Source: Sphingomicrobium lutaoense
GTDB lineage: Bacteria > Pseudomonadota > Alphaproteobacteria > Sphingomonadales > Sphingomonadaceae
Length of the DNA stretch: 64,000 nt
Direction of reading: 5' to 3'
Assembly (NCBI RefSeq): GCF_014195685.1
Contig: NZ_JACICF010000001.1
Span: 1,001,317 to 1,065,316 of the forward strand
The notes under the pieces were generated by a model, which saw only the letters and a program-made list of their open reading frames with translations, was not told where the DNA came from and did not search any database. A program made the position numbers and the translations under genes. Within the stretch, counting starts at the first letter, position 1. Each line of letters begins with the position of its first letter. Positions 7,425 to 16,746 of this stretch are shown here, in pieces.

Positions 7425-8606
7425 ATGGCGCGCATCCTTCTCATCATCGGCGGGGGCATCGCGGCCTACAAGGCAGCCGAACTGGTGCGCCATGCGCGCA
7501 AGGCGGGGCATGAAGTCACCCCCGTCCTGACCGAGGGCGCGCAGCATTTCGTCACGCCGATGAGCCTTGCCGCGCTGGCCGAGAGCCCGGTCTATACCTC
7601 GCTCTGGGATCTCAAGGACGAAGTGGAGATGGGGCATATCGAGCTCAGCCGCGCAGCCGACCATGTGCTGGTCTGTCCGGCGACCGCCGATCTCATCGCC
7701 AAGATGGCGGCGGGGCTGGCCACCGATCTTGCCACCACCCTTCTCCTGGCCACCGACAAGCCCGTCACCATCGCGCCCGCGATGAATGTGAAGATGTGGG
7801 AGCATCCCGCGACGCAGCGCAATATCGCGCAGTTGAAGGCTGACGGGGTCAGCGTCATCGATCCTGACGAAGGACCGATGGCGTGCGGCGAATATGGGCC
7901 GGGCCGCCTGCCCGATCCCGAGGCGATCCTCGCGGCGCTGCCCCACACGGGCGAGACCGCTCCGCCGCTGGCGGGAAGCGAAGGGCCGCTTGCGGGCAAG
8001 CATGTGCTGGTCACGGCCGGACCGACGCACGAGCCCATCGATCCGGTGCGCGTCCTTGCCAACCGCTCTTCGGGCAAGCAGGGCTTTGCCATTGCCGCCG
8101 CCGCTGCACGCGCGGGAGCGCGGGTGACGCTGGTCGCGGGTCCGGTTTCGCTGCCCACGCCCTTCGGCGTGACGCGCGTTGACGTCATGACGGCAGTCCA
8201 GATGCGCGACGCGGTGATAGCCGCGCTTCCCGCCGATATTGCCTTCATGGTCGCCGCGGTCGCCGACTGGCGCGTGGCGGCCAGCGCTTCGAAGTTGAAG
8301 AAAGGCGACGGGCCGCCCGAACTGCAGTTCGAGGCCAATCCCGACATCCTCAGGGAATTGGGCGAGCGCCCCGACCGTCCCGGCCTCCTCATCGGCTTTG
8401 CCGCCGAGACCGACGATGTCATCGCCAATGCGACCGCCAAGCTGGAGCGCAAGAAGGCCGACTGGATCGTCGCCAACGATGTGTCGGGCGACGTCATGGG
8501 AAGCGATCACAACCGCGTCCATATCGTCACCAGGGACGGGGTGACCGACATGGGAGCGATGACGAAAGCCCAGGTTGCACAAATGCTTATCGACAGGATT
8601 TCATAA
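7425..8606 (+). CDS. coaBC: Bifunctional phosphopantothenoylcysteine decarboxylase/phosphopantothenate--cysteine ligase
   Basis: Catalyses two consecutive steps of coenzyme A synthesis. The 393-residue protein has an N-terminal flavin-dependent CoaC domain (residues ~1-180) with GGGIAAYKAAELVR, the PAMNVKMWEHPA motif and the MACGEYGPGRL loop. The CoaB domain (~190-393) has VLVTAGPTHEPIDPVR, NRSSGKQG and AAVADWR. The ATG at 7425 follows GGAAG and gives the standard N-terminus. It sits in a plus-strand run from ubiE to the MoeB-like gene. Confidence 0.96.
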   Translation: MARILLIIGGGIAAYKAAELVRHARKAGHEVTPVLTEGAQHFVTPMSLAALAESPVYTSLWDLKDEVEMGHIELSRAADHVLVCPATADLIAKMAAGLATDLATTLLLATDKPVTIAPAMNVKMWEHPATQRNIAQLKADGVSVIDPDEGPMACGEYGPGRLPDPEAILAALPHTGETAPPLAGSEGPLAGKHVLVTAGPTHEPIDPVRVLANRSSGKQGFAIAAAAARAGARVTLVAGPVSLPTPFGVTRVDVMTAVQMRDAVIAALPADIAFMVAAVADWRVAASASKLKKGDGPPELQFEANPDILRELGERPDRPGLLIGFAAETDDVIANATAKLERKKADWIVANDVSGDVMGSDHNRVHIVTRDGVTDMGAMTKAQVAQMLIDRIS

Positions 8607-8609
8607 CAT

Positions 8610-9053
8610 ATGGCAATTTCGATCCAGATCGCCCGCCTGCCCCATGGCGAGGGTCTTCCCCTTCCCCAATATGCCACGCCCGGCGCGGCGGGGATGGACG
8701 TGGTGTCCGCCGAAGACGTGACCATCGCGCCGGGCGAGCGGCATCCGGTCGCCACCGGTTTCCGCGTGGCGATCCCCGAGGGATATGAGATCCAGGTGCG
8801 CCCCCGTTCGGGGCTGGCCTTCAAGCATGGCATCACCGTTCCCAACACGCCCGGCACGATCGACAGCGATTATCGCGGCGAGTTGAAGGTGCTGCTGATC
8901 AATCATGGCCCCGAGGCCTTCGAAGTGAAGCGCGGCGAGCGGATCGCCCAGCTGGTGCCCGCCGAAGTCACGCTTGCCCGGTTTGACGAGGTTTCCGAAC
9001 TCGACGATACCGAGCGGGGGCATGGCGGGTTCGGATCGACCGGGACCAAATGA
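8610..9053 (+). CDS. dut: dUTP diphosphatase (dUTPase)
   Basis: Homotrimeric enzyme that hydrolyses dUTP to dUMP, keeping uracil out of DNA and supplying dTMP synthesis. It is 147 residues and shows the conserved motifs in order: [20 protein letters not shown], a [10 protein letters not shown] segment, RGERIAQLV, and a flexible C-terminal arm [10 protein letters not shown] that closes the active site. It starts 3 nt after coaBC, the usual neighbour in this group. Confidence 0.96.
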   Translation: MAISIQIARLPHGEGLPLPQYATPGAAGMDVVSAEDVTIAPGERHPVATGFRVAIPEGYEIQVRPRSGLAFKHGITVPNTPGTIDSDYRGELKVLLINHGPEAFEVKRGERIAQLVPAEVTLARFDEVSELDDTERGHGGFGSTGTK

Positions 9054-9799
9054 CCTTCAGCGACGATGAGCTTGACCGTTATGCGCGGCACATCGTCCTG
9101 CCGCAGTTCGGGGGTGCCGGGCAGCAGCGGCTGAAATCTTCCTCGGTCCTGCTTGTCGGAGCGGGCGGGATCGGTGCGGGCGCGCTTCCCTCGCTCGCCG
9201 GAGCGGGCGTGGGACGCATCCATATCGTCGATGACGATCAGGTCGATGTTTCGAACCTTGCACGCCAGCCGCTCTACCGCAGCGAAGATGTGGGCAGGTC
9301 CAAGGCCGAACTGGCTGCGCGCTTTGCCGCCGAGCGAAATCCCCACATCGAGATTGTGGCGGTTGATCAACGGGTTGACGAGGACAATGCCGAAAACCTG
9401 TTAAGCGGGCACGACCTGGTAATCGACGGCAGCGACAATTTCCGCACGCGCCTGATCGTGAGCGACATGGCTGTCAAGCTGGGCTTGCCGCTCGTTTCGG
9501 GGGCGGCGGCACAATTCCAGGGGCAGGCGGCGCTCCTGACCGGGCAGCCCTGCTATCGCTGTTTCGTGGGCGAGGCCTTCGACAGCGACGACTGCGACAA
9601 TTGCGCCGAACTGGGCGTGCTCGGCGCGCTCACCGGGACGATGGGCCATTTCGCCGCGATGCTGGCGATCCGCCACCTCGCGGGGATCGGCCCTTCGGAT
9701 GCAGGCACGCTTCACCTGTTCGACGGGGTGCGCGCTCGCTGGAAAGCGATCACCCTTGTCGCCGACCCCGCCTGCCGCGCCTGCGGGACGCCCGGCTAG
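9050..9799 (+). CDS. moeB: MoeB/ThiF/HesA-family adenylyltransferase (probable molybdopterin-synthase adenylyltransferase)
   Basis: E1-like enzyme that adenylates the C-terminal glycine of a ubiquitin-like sulfur carrier (MoaD or ThiS). The 249-residue protein has the nucleotide loop [11 protein letters not shown], then [13 protein letters not shown] with the conserved Asp and Arg, and GSDNFRTR. Two zinc-binding Cys pairs are visible (CYRC and, at the end, CRAC). The ATG overlaps the dut stop (ATGA), implying coupling. MoeB and ThiF cannot be separated by sequence alone; no moa or thi gene lies nearby. Its stop shares CTAG with topA. Confidence 0.87.
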   Translation: MTFSDDELDRYARHIVLPQFGGAGQQRLKSSSVLLVGAGGIGAGALPSLAGAGVGRIHIVDDDQVDVSNLARQPLYRSEDVGRSKAELAARFAAERNPHIEIVAVDQRVDEDNAENLLSGHDLVIDGSDNFRTRLIVSDMAVKLGLPLVSGAAAQFQGQAALLTGQPCYRCFVGEAFDSDDCDNCAELGVLGALTGTMGHFAAMLAIRHLAGIGPSDAGTLHLFDGVRARWKAITLVADPACRACGTPG

Positions 9800-12297
9800 G
9801 CGTCCTTTGTCGCGGGCTTCTTCTTCGCCGGAGCCTTCTTCTTCGTAGCCTTGCGCTTTTTCTTCGCGGGGCCCTTGGCGGCGCGTTCGTCGATGAGGCG
9901 GATCGCCTCTTCGAGCGTGACGTCCTTGGGCTCACTTCCCTTGGGCAAGGTGGCATTGGTGTTGCCGTCGGTGACATAGGGACCGTAGCGGCCTTCCATC
10001 ACCTTCACCTCGCCTTCGCTGGTCGGGTGCTTGCCGAGCACCGCGATGGGCTCGCGTGCGCCGCGAGAGCCGCCCTTGCGGGCCTTGGCCTCGGCGAGCT
10101 TGGCGACCGCCGCGTTCATCCCGACCTCGAACACCTCCTCGGTCGAGGAAAGGCGGCCATAGGTGCTGTCATGCGCGACATAGGGGCCGTAGCGCCCGAT
10201 CGAGGCGGTGATCGGCTTGCCGGTCTCGGGATGCTCGCCCACCGTGCGGGGGAGCGAAAGCAGCTTCTTTGCCATTTCGAGATCGACCGTCGAGCGGTCG
10301 ACATCCTTGGGAATCGAGGCGCGCTTCTTCTCTCCGTCCACTTCCTGTTCGACATAGGGGCCGAAGCGGCCGACCTTGATCTCGATCCCCTCGCCCAGCT
10401 CGGCGGGACCTTCCTGCGCCTCTTCGCCGCGCACGCCGAAGGGGCGCGTGAACTTGCAGTCGGGATAGTTGGAGCAGGCGACGAAAGCGCCGAACTTGCC
10501 GCCGCGAAGGCTCAGCTTGCCTTCGCCGCACTTGGGGCAGAGGCGCGGGTCGGAGCCGTCGTCCTTTTCCGGGAAGAGCCAGGGCGCGAGAAATTCGTCG
10601 AGCGCGGCGGTAATGTCGCTCGGCTTCTGGTCCATGACCTCGCCTGCCTTGGGCTTGAAGTCGCGCCAGAAGTCGTGGAGCAGCCGCTGCCAGTCGAGCC
10701 GGCCGCCCGAGACATCGTCCAGTTCCTCTTCGAGTTCGGCGGTATAGTCATAAGACACATAACGTTCGAAGAAGCGTTCGAGGAAGGCAGTGACGAGGCG
10801 CCCCGATTCCTCGGGAATGAAGCGGTTCTTCTCCAGCCGGACATAGTCGCGGTCCTTCAAGGTCTGGAGCGTCGCGGCATAGGTCGAGGGACGGCCGATG
10901 CCGAGTTCCTCGAGCCGCTTGACGAGGCTGGCTTCGGAGAAGCGCGGCGGCGGCTGGGTGAAATGCTGGGTGGCCTCGACCTTTTCCTTGCGCGGCGCAT
11001 CGCCCTTGCGCAGCGTGGGCATGCGGCCTTCTTCCTCGTCGGTGCTGTCGTCGCGGCCTTCCTCGTAGAGCGCGATGAAGCCCGGGAACTTGACCACCTG
11101 GCCGGTGGCACGAAGCACGCAGCGGCCCGCTCCGTCAGTGAGTTCGGCGGTGGTGCGCTCGAGCCGGGCGGCGGCCATCTGGCTGGCCAGCGCGCGGTTG
11201 TAGATCAGGCGGTAGAGGCGAGCGGCATCGCCCTGCCCTGCCGCGTCGCGCGAGAAGTTGGTGGGCCGGATGGCTTCATGCGCTTCCTGCGCATTCTTGG
11301 CCTTCGACTTGTACTGGCGCGGCTTGTCCGGGAGGTAGCCCGCGTCATAGCGTTCGGCGACCGCCTTGCGCGCGGCGGACAGGGCCTCGCCGGCCATCTG
11401 GACGCCGTCGGTGCGCATATAGGTAATCGCGCCGTCCTCGTAGAGGCCCTGCGCCAGGCGCATTGTGTGGCTGGCAGAGAAGCCGAGCTTGCGCGCAGCT
11501 TCCTGCTGGAGCGTCGAGGTGGTGAAGGGGGGCGGCGGATTGCGGGTGAGAGGCTTGGTCTCGACGCTTTCGACCGTGAAATGGCCTTCCTCGACGGCGT
11601 GCCTCGCCGCGTCGGCCTCGGCCCTGGTGCCGATGGTGAGGCGGTCAATCTTCTTGCCGTCGAAGCGGACGAGGCGAGCCGAAAAGGGCGTGCCGTCGCT
11701 TTCGAAGGTCGCGCCGACCTGCCAATATTCGCGCGGGTCGAAGGTTTCGATTTCGCGTTCGCGGTCGACGATCAAGCGCAGCGCGACCGACTGGACACGG
11801 CCCGCCGAGCGGGCGCCCGGCAGCTTGCGCCAGAGGATCGGCGACAAGGTGAAGCCGACGAGATAGTCGAGCGCGCGGCGGGCGCGGTAGGCGTCGATAA
11901 GGTCGGTATCGAGCGCGCGCGGCTGGGTCATCGCCTGCGTCACGGCATTCTTGGTAATCGCGTTGAAGGTGACGCGCTCGACCTCGGCGGGGAGCGCCTT
12001 CTTGCGCGTGAGAAGTTCCTGGACGTGCCAGCTGATCGCTTCGCCTTCGCGATCAGGGTCAGTCGCGAGGATGAGGGCTTCGGCCGACTTGGCGGCGTCG
12101 GTGATCGCCTTCATCTGCTTGGTCTTGTCCGAATTCTGCGTCCATTTCATCGCGAAGTCGGCATCGGGGTCGACCGAGCCGTCCTTGGCGGGGAGATCGC
12201 GGACATGACCATAGCTGGCGAGCACCTTGTGGCCCGGACCGAGATATTTTTCGATGGTCTTCGCCTTGGCGGGCGATTCGACGATGACAAGTTTCAA
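9796..12297 (-). CDS. topA: DNA topoisomerase I
   Basis: Type IA topoisomerase that relaxes negative supercoils. The 833-residue protein starts MKLVIVESPAKAKTIEKYL (Toprim domain), has the acidic Toprim triad in ATDPDREGEAI and the active tyrosine at about residue 293 in AITYMRTDG. After the core there is one four-cysteine zinc ribbon (LCPKCG ... CSNYPDC), then several short GRFGPYV-type repeats, and finally a lysine/alanine-rich tail of about 30 residues that would bind DNA non-specifically. One zinc ribbon instead of three (as in E. coli) is common in alphaproteobacteria. It ends on a CTAG shared with the convergent gene. Confidence 0.97.
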   Translation of the reverse strand: MKLVIVESPAKAKTIEKYLGPGHKVLASYGHVRDLPAKDGSVDPDADFAMKWTQNSDKTKQMKAITDAAKSAEALILATDPDREGEAISWHVQELLTRKKALPAEVERVTFNAITKNAVTQAMTQPRALDTDLIDAYRARRALDYLVGFTLSPILWRKLPGARSAGRVQSVALRLIVDREREIETFDPREYWQVGATFESDGTPFSARLVRFDGKKIDRLTIGTRAEADAARHAVEEGHFTVESVETKPLTRNPPPPFTTSTLQQEAARKLGFSASHTMRLAQGLYEDGAITYMRTDGVQMAGEALSAARKAVAERYDAGYLPDKPRQYKSKAKNAQEAHEAIRPTNFSRDAAGQGDAARLYRLIYNRALASQMAAARLERTTAELTDGAGRCVLRATGQVVKFPGFIALYEEGRDDSTDEEEGRMPTLRKGDAPRKEKVEATQHFTQPPPRFSEASLVKRLEELGIGRPSTYAATLQTLKDRDYVRLEKNRFIPEESGRLVTAFLERFFERYVSYDYTAELEEELDDVSGGRLDWQRLLHDFWRDFKPKAGEVMDQKPSDITAALDEFLAPWLFPEKDDGSDPRLCPKCGEGKLSLRGGKFGAFVACSNYPDCKFTRPFGVRGEEAQEGPAELGEGIEIKVGRFGPYVEQEVDGEKKRASIPKDVDRSTVDLEMAKKLLSLPRTVGEHPETGKPITASIGRYGPYVAHDSTYGRLSSTEEVFEVGMNAAVAKLAEAKARKGGSRGAREPIAVLGKHPTSEGEVKVMEGRYGPYVTDGNTNATLPKGSEPKDVTLEEAIRLIDERAAKGPAKKKRKATKKKAPAKKKPATKDA

Positions 12298-12341
12298 TTC
12301 GAGGCGTCCTTACACGTGTATACGCGCGATGATCCGGCCCC

Positions 12342-12473
12342 TCATGTGGCGGTCAAGTCCATTGTTCGCAAGCTGGCTTTTGCCCCGGCATGGCGGTCGA
12401 GCCGCCCGGCCAGATCGAGTTCGAGAAGCGCGAGCTGCACTGGGGTGCGGATCAACCGAACCCGGTCAAGAAG
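12342..12473 (-). pseudogene. dprA remnant: C-terminal winged-helix fragment
   Basis: Between plsY and topA the minus strand can be read for 43 codons to a TGA at 12342. The translation includes VQLALLELDLAGRLDRH followed by AGAKASL. This matches what I know of the C-terminal winged-helix domain of DprA (DNA-processing protein A), whose end typically reads like 'V..ALLELELAGR.....G....L'. In related bacteria dprA usually lies between plsY and topA. There is no start codon, Rossmann domain or ribosome site, so nearly all of the gene is gone. The fragment overlaps the end of plsY in another frame by a few bases. The match is from memory of the family, not a search. Confidence 0.72.
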
Positions 12474-13110
12474 GCCGCTGGTCACCCGTTGCCCTTGTTT
12501 CTTCGCGGCGCGCCGAGAAGCGCTTCTCCTCTCCGGCGCGGAGCCGGCGGATATTGTCGCGATGCTTCCACAGGATGAGAAGCGTGAAACCGAGCAACAT
12601 GCCGAAATAGGGTTCGGCGCCCATAAAGGCGGCAGTCATGGGCGCACTGATCGCCGAGCCCAGCCCACCAACCGAGGAAATGCGGGTGATTAGGAACAGC
12701 CCCACCCACACCAGCGCGGCGACCAGCGCCGCGACGGGAAGAAGGGCAATCAGGATTCCGAAGAAGGTCGCCACGCCCTTGCCACCCTTGAACTTGAGCC
12801 AGACGGGATAGAGATGGCCGACGAAGGCCCCGGTGGCGGCGAAGATTTCGGCGCCATGTTCCATCGGCCCATCGGGAAGGAAGTGGCGGGCAATGAGTAC
12901 CGCGGCCGCGCCTTTGAGCGCATCGAGGAAGAGGACGGCGGCACCCAGTCCTTTTCCTCCGGCACGCAAGGCATTGGTCGCGCCGATATTGCCCGAGCCG
13001 ATAGTGCGCAGGTCGCCCTTGCCCAGCATCGCGGCGAGCAGGAGCCCGAAGGGAATCGATCCGAGCAGATAGCCCAGCGCCAGGGCAGGCAGATATTCGG
13101 TGACGGCCAT
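12466..13110 (-). CDS. plsY: Glycerol-3-phosphate acyltransferase PlsY
   Basis: Integral inner-membrane enzyme that transfers an acyl group from acyl-phosphate to glycerol-3-phosphate, the first step of phospholipid synthesis. The 214-residue protein has several membrane helices, the conserved loop GSGNIGATNALRAGG and the second motif KFKGGKGVATF. The ATG at 13110 gives the normal N-terminus. The last ~10 residues (after the expected end NIRRLRAGEE...) look unlike the family and may come from a junction with the deleted dprA. Divergent from murI. Confidence 0.94.
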   Translation of the reverse strand: MAVTEYLPALALGYLLGSIPFGLLLAAMLGKGDLRTIGSGNIGATNALRAGGKGLGAAVLFLDALKGAAAVLIARHFLPDGPMEHGAEIFAATGAFVGHLYPVWLKFKGGKGVATFFGILIALLPVAALVAALVWVGLFLITRISSVGGLGSAISAPMTAAFMGAEPYFGMLLGFTLLILWKHRDNIRRLRAGEEKRFSARREETRATGDQRPS

Positions 13111-13184
13111 GGCAGATTGCCTAGAGCGATGCAGCCGACAGCGCAATGTTGCGGATTGGCCCGCGCATCCCCAAAGCAGGGGGC

Positions 13185-13967
13185 ATGGATGCACCGCTGC
13201 TATTTTTCGATTCGGGGATCGGGGGGCTGTCCATTCTCGGCCCGACCCGTGCGCTCCTTCCCCATGCGCCGATCGTCTATGCCGCCGACAATGCCGCCTT
13301 TCCCTATGGCACCCGCAGCGAAGGCGAGATTGCCGCGCGCGTTCCCGCGCTTTTGGGGCGGTTGACCGAGCGCGTGCATCCGCGCCTCGTCGTGATCGCC
13401 TGCAATACCGCGAGCACCATCGCGCTCGACCATGTGCGCGCCGCGCTCGACATTCCGGTGGTGGGCACTGTTCCGGCGATCAAGCCCGCCGCCGAACGGT
13501 CGAAAAGCCGAGTGATCGGCGTGCTGGGCACCGAAGCGACGGTGCGCCAGCCTTATGTCGATGATCTGAGCGCGCAGTTCGCCGAGGATTGCATCGTGCT
13601 TCGCCATGGTTCGGCGCAGCTGGTCGAATTGGCCGAACGGCGGCTGGCGGGCGAAGAAGTGAGCGAAGAGGAAGCCGCCGAGGCCGCACGCCCGCTGTTC
13701 GAGAAGGAACATGGCGAGAAGATCGACGTGGTGGTGCTGGCCTGCACCCATTTCCCCTTGCTCGCCGACCATCTGGCCAAGGCCTTTCCCGGCACCGACT
13801 TCATCGACGGGAGCCAGGGCATCGCCCGGCGCATCGCGCATCTCACTCGCGGGCAGGACTGGCCCGCCGGCGCGCCTTCGGGAAAAGCGATTTTCACCGG
13901 CCCTGCGCCCGAGGCGCTGCGGCCCGCGCTGGAACGCTTTGGCCTTACCGAGATGCTCACCCTTTGA
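13185..13967 (+). CDS. murI: Glutamate racemase
   Basis: Cofactor-independent racemase supplying D-glutamate for peptidoglycan. It is 260 residues and starts MDAPLLFFDSGIGGLS with the family's DSGxGG loop. The two catalytic cysteines are clear: Cys73 in IACNTAST and Cys187 in LACTHFPLL. The ATG at 13185 places the DSG motif where the family has it. Its stop codon overlaps the predicted hemA promoter. Confidence 0.96.
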   Translation: MDAPLLFFDSGIGGLSILGPTRALLPHAPIVYAADNAAFPYGTRSEGEIAARVPALLGRLTERVHPRLVVIACNTASTIALDHVRAALDIPVVGTVPAIKPAAERSKSRVIGVLGTEATVRQPYVDDLSAQFAEDCIVLRHGSAQLVELAERRLAGEEVSEEEAAEAARPLFEKEHGEKIDVVVLACTHFPLLADHLAKAFPGTDFIDGSQGIARRIAHLTRGQDWPAGAPSGKAIFTGPAPEALRPALERFGLTEMLTL

Positions 13968-13994
13968 TAAATTGGGCAAAGCCCTTTAAAGGGC
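13964..13994 (+). promoter_or_regulatory. Probable hemA promoter overlapped by a 14-bp palindrome
   Basis: TTGATA (-35), exactly 17 nt, TAAAGG (-10, 13987-13992). The perfect palindrome GCCCTTTAAAGGGC at 13981-13994 covers the -10, an ideal place for a repressor. Transcription would begin about 30 nt before the hemA start. The palindrome could also help terminate murI, but no T-run follows it. Confidence 0.5.
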
Positions 13995-14024
13995 GCCTCG
14001 AAAGCGGAAGTAGAGCGACGGGCA

Positions 14025-15245
14025 GTGGATTATAATTCTATCTTCAAGGCAGCGATCGAGCGCTTGCATGACGAGGGGCGCTATCGCGTCTTCATCGACA
14101 TCCTGCGCACCAAGGGCGCCTATCCCAATGCGCGTTGCTTTCACGGGCATAACGGCCCCAAGCCGATCACCGTCTGGTGTTCGAACGACTATCTGGGCAT
14201 GGGCCAGCACGACAAGGTCGTCGAGGCGATGGAAGAGGCGCTGCACAGCGTCGGCGCGGGTTCGGGCGGCACGCGCAACATCGGCGGCAACACCCATCTC
14301 CATGTCGAGCTGGAAGAAGAGCTGGCCGATCTGCATGGCAAGGAAGCCGCGCTTCTCTTCACCTCGGGCTATGTCTCGAACGAAGCGGCCTTGTCGACGC
14401 TCGGCAAGCTGCTGCCGGGCTGCGTCATCTTTTCGGACGAGCTCAACCATGCCTCGATGATCGCGGGGATCCGCAACTCGGGCTGCGAGAAGCGCGTATT
14501 CCGGCACAATGATCTCGAGCATCTCGAGCAGCTGTTGATGGAAGTGCCCGCCGAGACGCCCAAGCTCATTGCTTTCGAGAGCGTCTATTCGATGGACGGC
14601 GACATCGCGCCGATCGCCGAGATCTGCGACCTGGCCGACCGATATGGTGCGCTCACCTATCTCGACGAAGTGCATGCCGTGGGCATGTATGGCGCACGTG
14701 GCGGCGGAATTTCCGAGCGCGACGGGGTCGCCGACCGGATCACGCTGATCGAAGGCACGCTGGGCAAGGCGTTCGGGGTGATGGGCGGCTATGTCGCGGC
14801 CGACAAGACGATCATCGACTGCATCCGCAGCTATGCGCCGGGCTTCATCTTCACCACCTCGCTTTCGCCTGTGCTGGTGGGCGGTGCGCTGGCGAGCGTG
14901 CGGCACCTGAAGCAATCCTCCGAGGAGCGCGAAGCGCAGCAGGCGGGCGCGGCGCTCTTGAAGGACAAGTTCCGCACGGCGGGACTGCCGGTAATGCCGA
15001 GCGTGACGCATATCGTCCCGCTGCTGGTCGGTTGTCCGGTCAAGGCCAAGCGTATCAGCGACATCCTGCTGGCCGAATATGGCGTCTATGTGCAGCCCAT
15101 CAATTTTCCCACCGTCCCGCGCGGGACCGAGCGGCTGCGCTTCACGCCGGGGCCGTGCCATAGCGAGCAGATGATGGACCAGCTGGTGAAGGCGCTGGTC
15201 GAGATCTGGGGCCGGCTCGACCTCGAACGCGAAGCCGCCGCCTAG
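14025..15245 (+). CDS. hemA: 5-aminolevulinate synthase
   Basis: PLP enzyme condensing glycine and succinyl-CoA to 5-aminolevulinate, the first step of tetrapyrrole synthesis by the C4 (Shemin) route typical of alphaproteobacteria. The 406-residue protein opens with a segment typical of the family ([20 protein letters not shown]). It has the glycine-rich [14 protein letters not shown], the cofactor Asp in [12 protein letters not shown], and the PLP lysine at residue 248 in EGTLGKAFG. The start is a GTG with only a weak purine-rich site upstream. The gene ends on a CTAG shared with the convergent FkbM gene. Confidence 0.97.
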   Translation: MDYNSIFKAAIERLHDEGRYRVFIDILRTKGAYPNARCFHGHNGPKPITVWCSNDYLGMGQHDKVVEAMEEALHSVGAGSGGTRNIGGNTHLHVELEEELADLHGKEAALLFTSGYVSNEAALSTLGKLLPGCVIFSDELNHASMIAGIRNSGCEKRVFRHNDLEHLEQLLMEVPAETPKLIAFESVYSMDGDIAPIAEICDLADRYGALTYLDEVHAVGMYGARGGGISERDGVADRITLIEGTLGKAFGVMGGYVAADKTIIDCIRSYAPGFIFTTSLSPVLVGGALASVRHLKQSSEEREAQQAGAALLKDKFRTAGLPVMPSVTHIVPLLVGCPVKAKRISDILLAEYGVYVQPINFPTVPRGTERLRFTPGPCHSEQMMDQLVKALVEIWGRLDLEREAAA

Positions 15246-16162
15246 ACTCCTCGCGAAAGCTGGTCGATCGCCCAGTGGATGCGCTGGCGAAGGCCGCCAT
15301 TGCCTTGCAGCGATTTGAAGAAGCGGCGTAGCGCCTCGCGCGCCTTGTCGGGCAGCTGGTCCTCCGAGCGGTCGAAGGTCGCCGCCGCGATATCGGCCTT
15401 GCCATAGACGAGGAGCAGCATGATTGCCGCGAGCGGATCGTCCTTCCCCTCGGCGATGCGGCTCCACAGGCTCTCGGGATCGCGCAGGAAGACCATGTCG
15501 CAAAAGCCGAGCCGTCCCGCACGGATGCCGCCGCCCAGGCTGGCGTCGTCGACGCCATGTGAATTGCGGTAGCGGTAATTCTTGATCCGCCCGATCGCGG
15601 CGGGGATGAAGCCATGGCCGCGCATATGCGCGATGACCTCGTCGATCGTGGCCTGGCCTTCGTAGCGGGCGGCGAAGCTGCATTCGACCTCGGCGAGGAT
15701 GAGCGAATCCCGTAGGATACGCGATGCGCCCTTGAGGATCGCCATTTCACCGCCCTGCACGTCGATCTTGATCGCCTGCGGCTGGCGCGAGCGACCTTCG
15801 AGTAGATCGTCTAGGCGGGCCATCGGCGCGGTGAGTTCGCGCACGATCTCGACATGATCGGGCTTTTTCCAGAAGGGCGAGAAGAAATTTCGGTCCGGAC
15901 GGAGCGTCGAGCTCATCGTTTCGCGGCGCGTGATGTGGAGCGTGGCTTCGCCTTCGCGGTCGCCGAGCAGCGTCTTGTAGATACTCGGATCGTCGGCCCG
16001 TTCGTCGAGCGGGTCGAAGCCGATCCGGTCGAGCCAGGGACGAAGTTGGTGCCACCGGCGGTGAAGCCCGCCGACCGAACCCGCATCGACGATGCAGATG
16101 CGAAAATCGTCCGGCAGCGCGGCGGCCGGCCCCTTGAGGCTCTTGATCCAGCGATCCGACAT
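15242..16162 (-). CDS. FkbM-family methyltransferase
   Basis: Predicted SAM-dependent O-methyltransferase of 306 residues; FkbM-family enzymes often act on sugars or secondary metabolites. The N-terminal half holds [13 protein letters not shown], a variant of the SAM-binding loop, and an acidic residue after GFDP. The family signature [15 protein letters not shown] lies near residue 140. The C-terminal third is extra to the core and is predicted helical. It stands alone: hemA converges on it and rpiB diverges from it, so the substrate cannot be inferred from context. Confidence 0.8.
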   Translation of the reverse strand: MSDRWIKSLKGPAAALPDDFRICIVDAGSVGGLHRRWHQLRPWLDRIGFDPLDERADDPSIYKTLLGDREGEATLHITRRETMSSTLRPDRNFFSPFWKKPDHVEIVRELTAPMARLDDLLEGRSRQPQAIKIDVQGGEMAILKGASRILRDSLILAEVECSFAARYEGQATIDEVIAHMRGHGFIPAAIGRIKNYRYRNSHGVDDASLGGGIRAGRLGFCDMVFLRDPESLWSRIAEGKDDPLAAIMLLLVYGKADIAAATFDRSEDQLPDKAREALRRFFKSLQGNGGLRQRIHWAIDQLSRGV

Positions 16163-16312
16163 GAAACTCCCCTCTTCCCGGCCCGGGCTTCTAGGATAGA
16201 ATGAGGAGGCTGTCAGCAGGGCTGCGCCAAGGGGAAGCGTGCATTGCAAAAGATTGTCGCCCCGGGCGGGTTCGGGGTGGCGAATCCCCCTTCGCTTCAT
16301 TAGGAACGGGCC

Positions 16313-16738
16313 ATGCATATCGCCATTTCTTCCGATCATGCCGGACTGGCATTGAAGACCACACTTGTCGAATGGTTGCGCGAACAAGGCCATGAGGTCG
16401 ATGACCTCGGCCCCGACAGTGCCGAAAGCGTCGATTATCCCGATTATGGCCGCAAGCTTGCCGATCACGTCGCGGCCGGAAAAGCCGAGCGTGGCATTGC
16501 CATTTGCGGCTCGGGCATCGGCATTTCGATTGCCGTCAACCGCAACCCCGCCTGCCGCTGCGCGCGGGTGGACGAGCCATTGTCGGCGGTTCTGGCGCGC
16601 CAGCACAACGACGCTAATGTCATTGCCATGGGCGAGCGGCTGATCGGCGCCGACATGGCCAAGGCGATCGTCACCGCCTTTCTCGACACTCCCTTCGAAG
16701 GCGGTCGCCACCAGCGCCGCGTCGACAAACTCAGCTAG
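16313..16738 (+). CDS. rpiB: Ribose 5-phosphate isomerase B
   Basis: Interconverts ribose-5-phosphate and ribulose-5-phosphate in the pentose phosphate pathway. The 141-residue protein starts [15 protein letters not shown] and has the active-site cysteine region [16 protein letters not shown], both LacAB/RpiB hallmarks. It is followed 8 nt later by glyA, a common neighbour in alphaproteobacteria, so it probably heads an rpiB-glyA-nrdR-trmJ operon. Confidence 0.95.
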   Translation: MHIAISSDHAGLALKTTLVEWLREQGHEVDDLGPDSAESVDYPDYGRKLADHVAAGKAERGIAICGSGIGISIAVNRNPACRCARVDEPLSAVLARQHNDANVIAMGERLIGADMAKAIVTAFLDTPFEGGRHQRRVDKLS

Positions 16739-16746
16739 GAACCCGC

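Noticed and set aside
9601-12693. A 1030-codon plus-strand open frame opposite topA
   Set aside because: It is antisense to clear topA sequence, in the frame where GC-rich codon use suppresses stops; its composition is Arg/Gly/Ala/Leu-rich with no domain.
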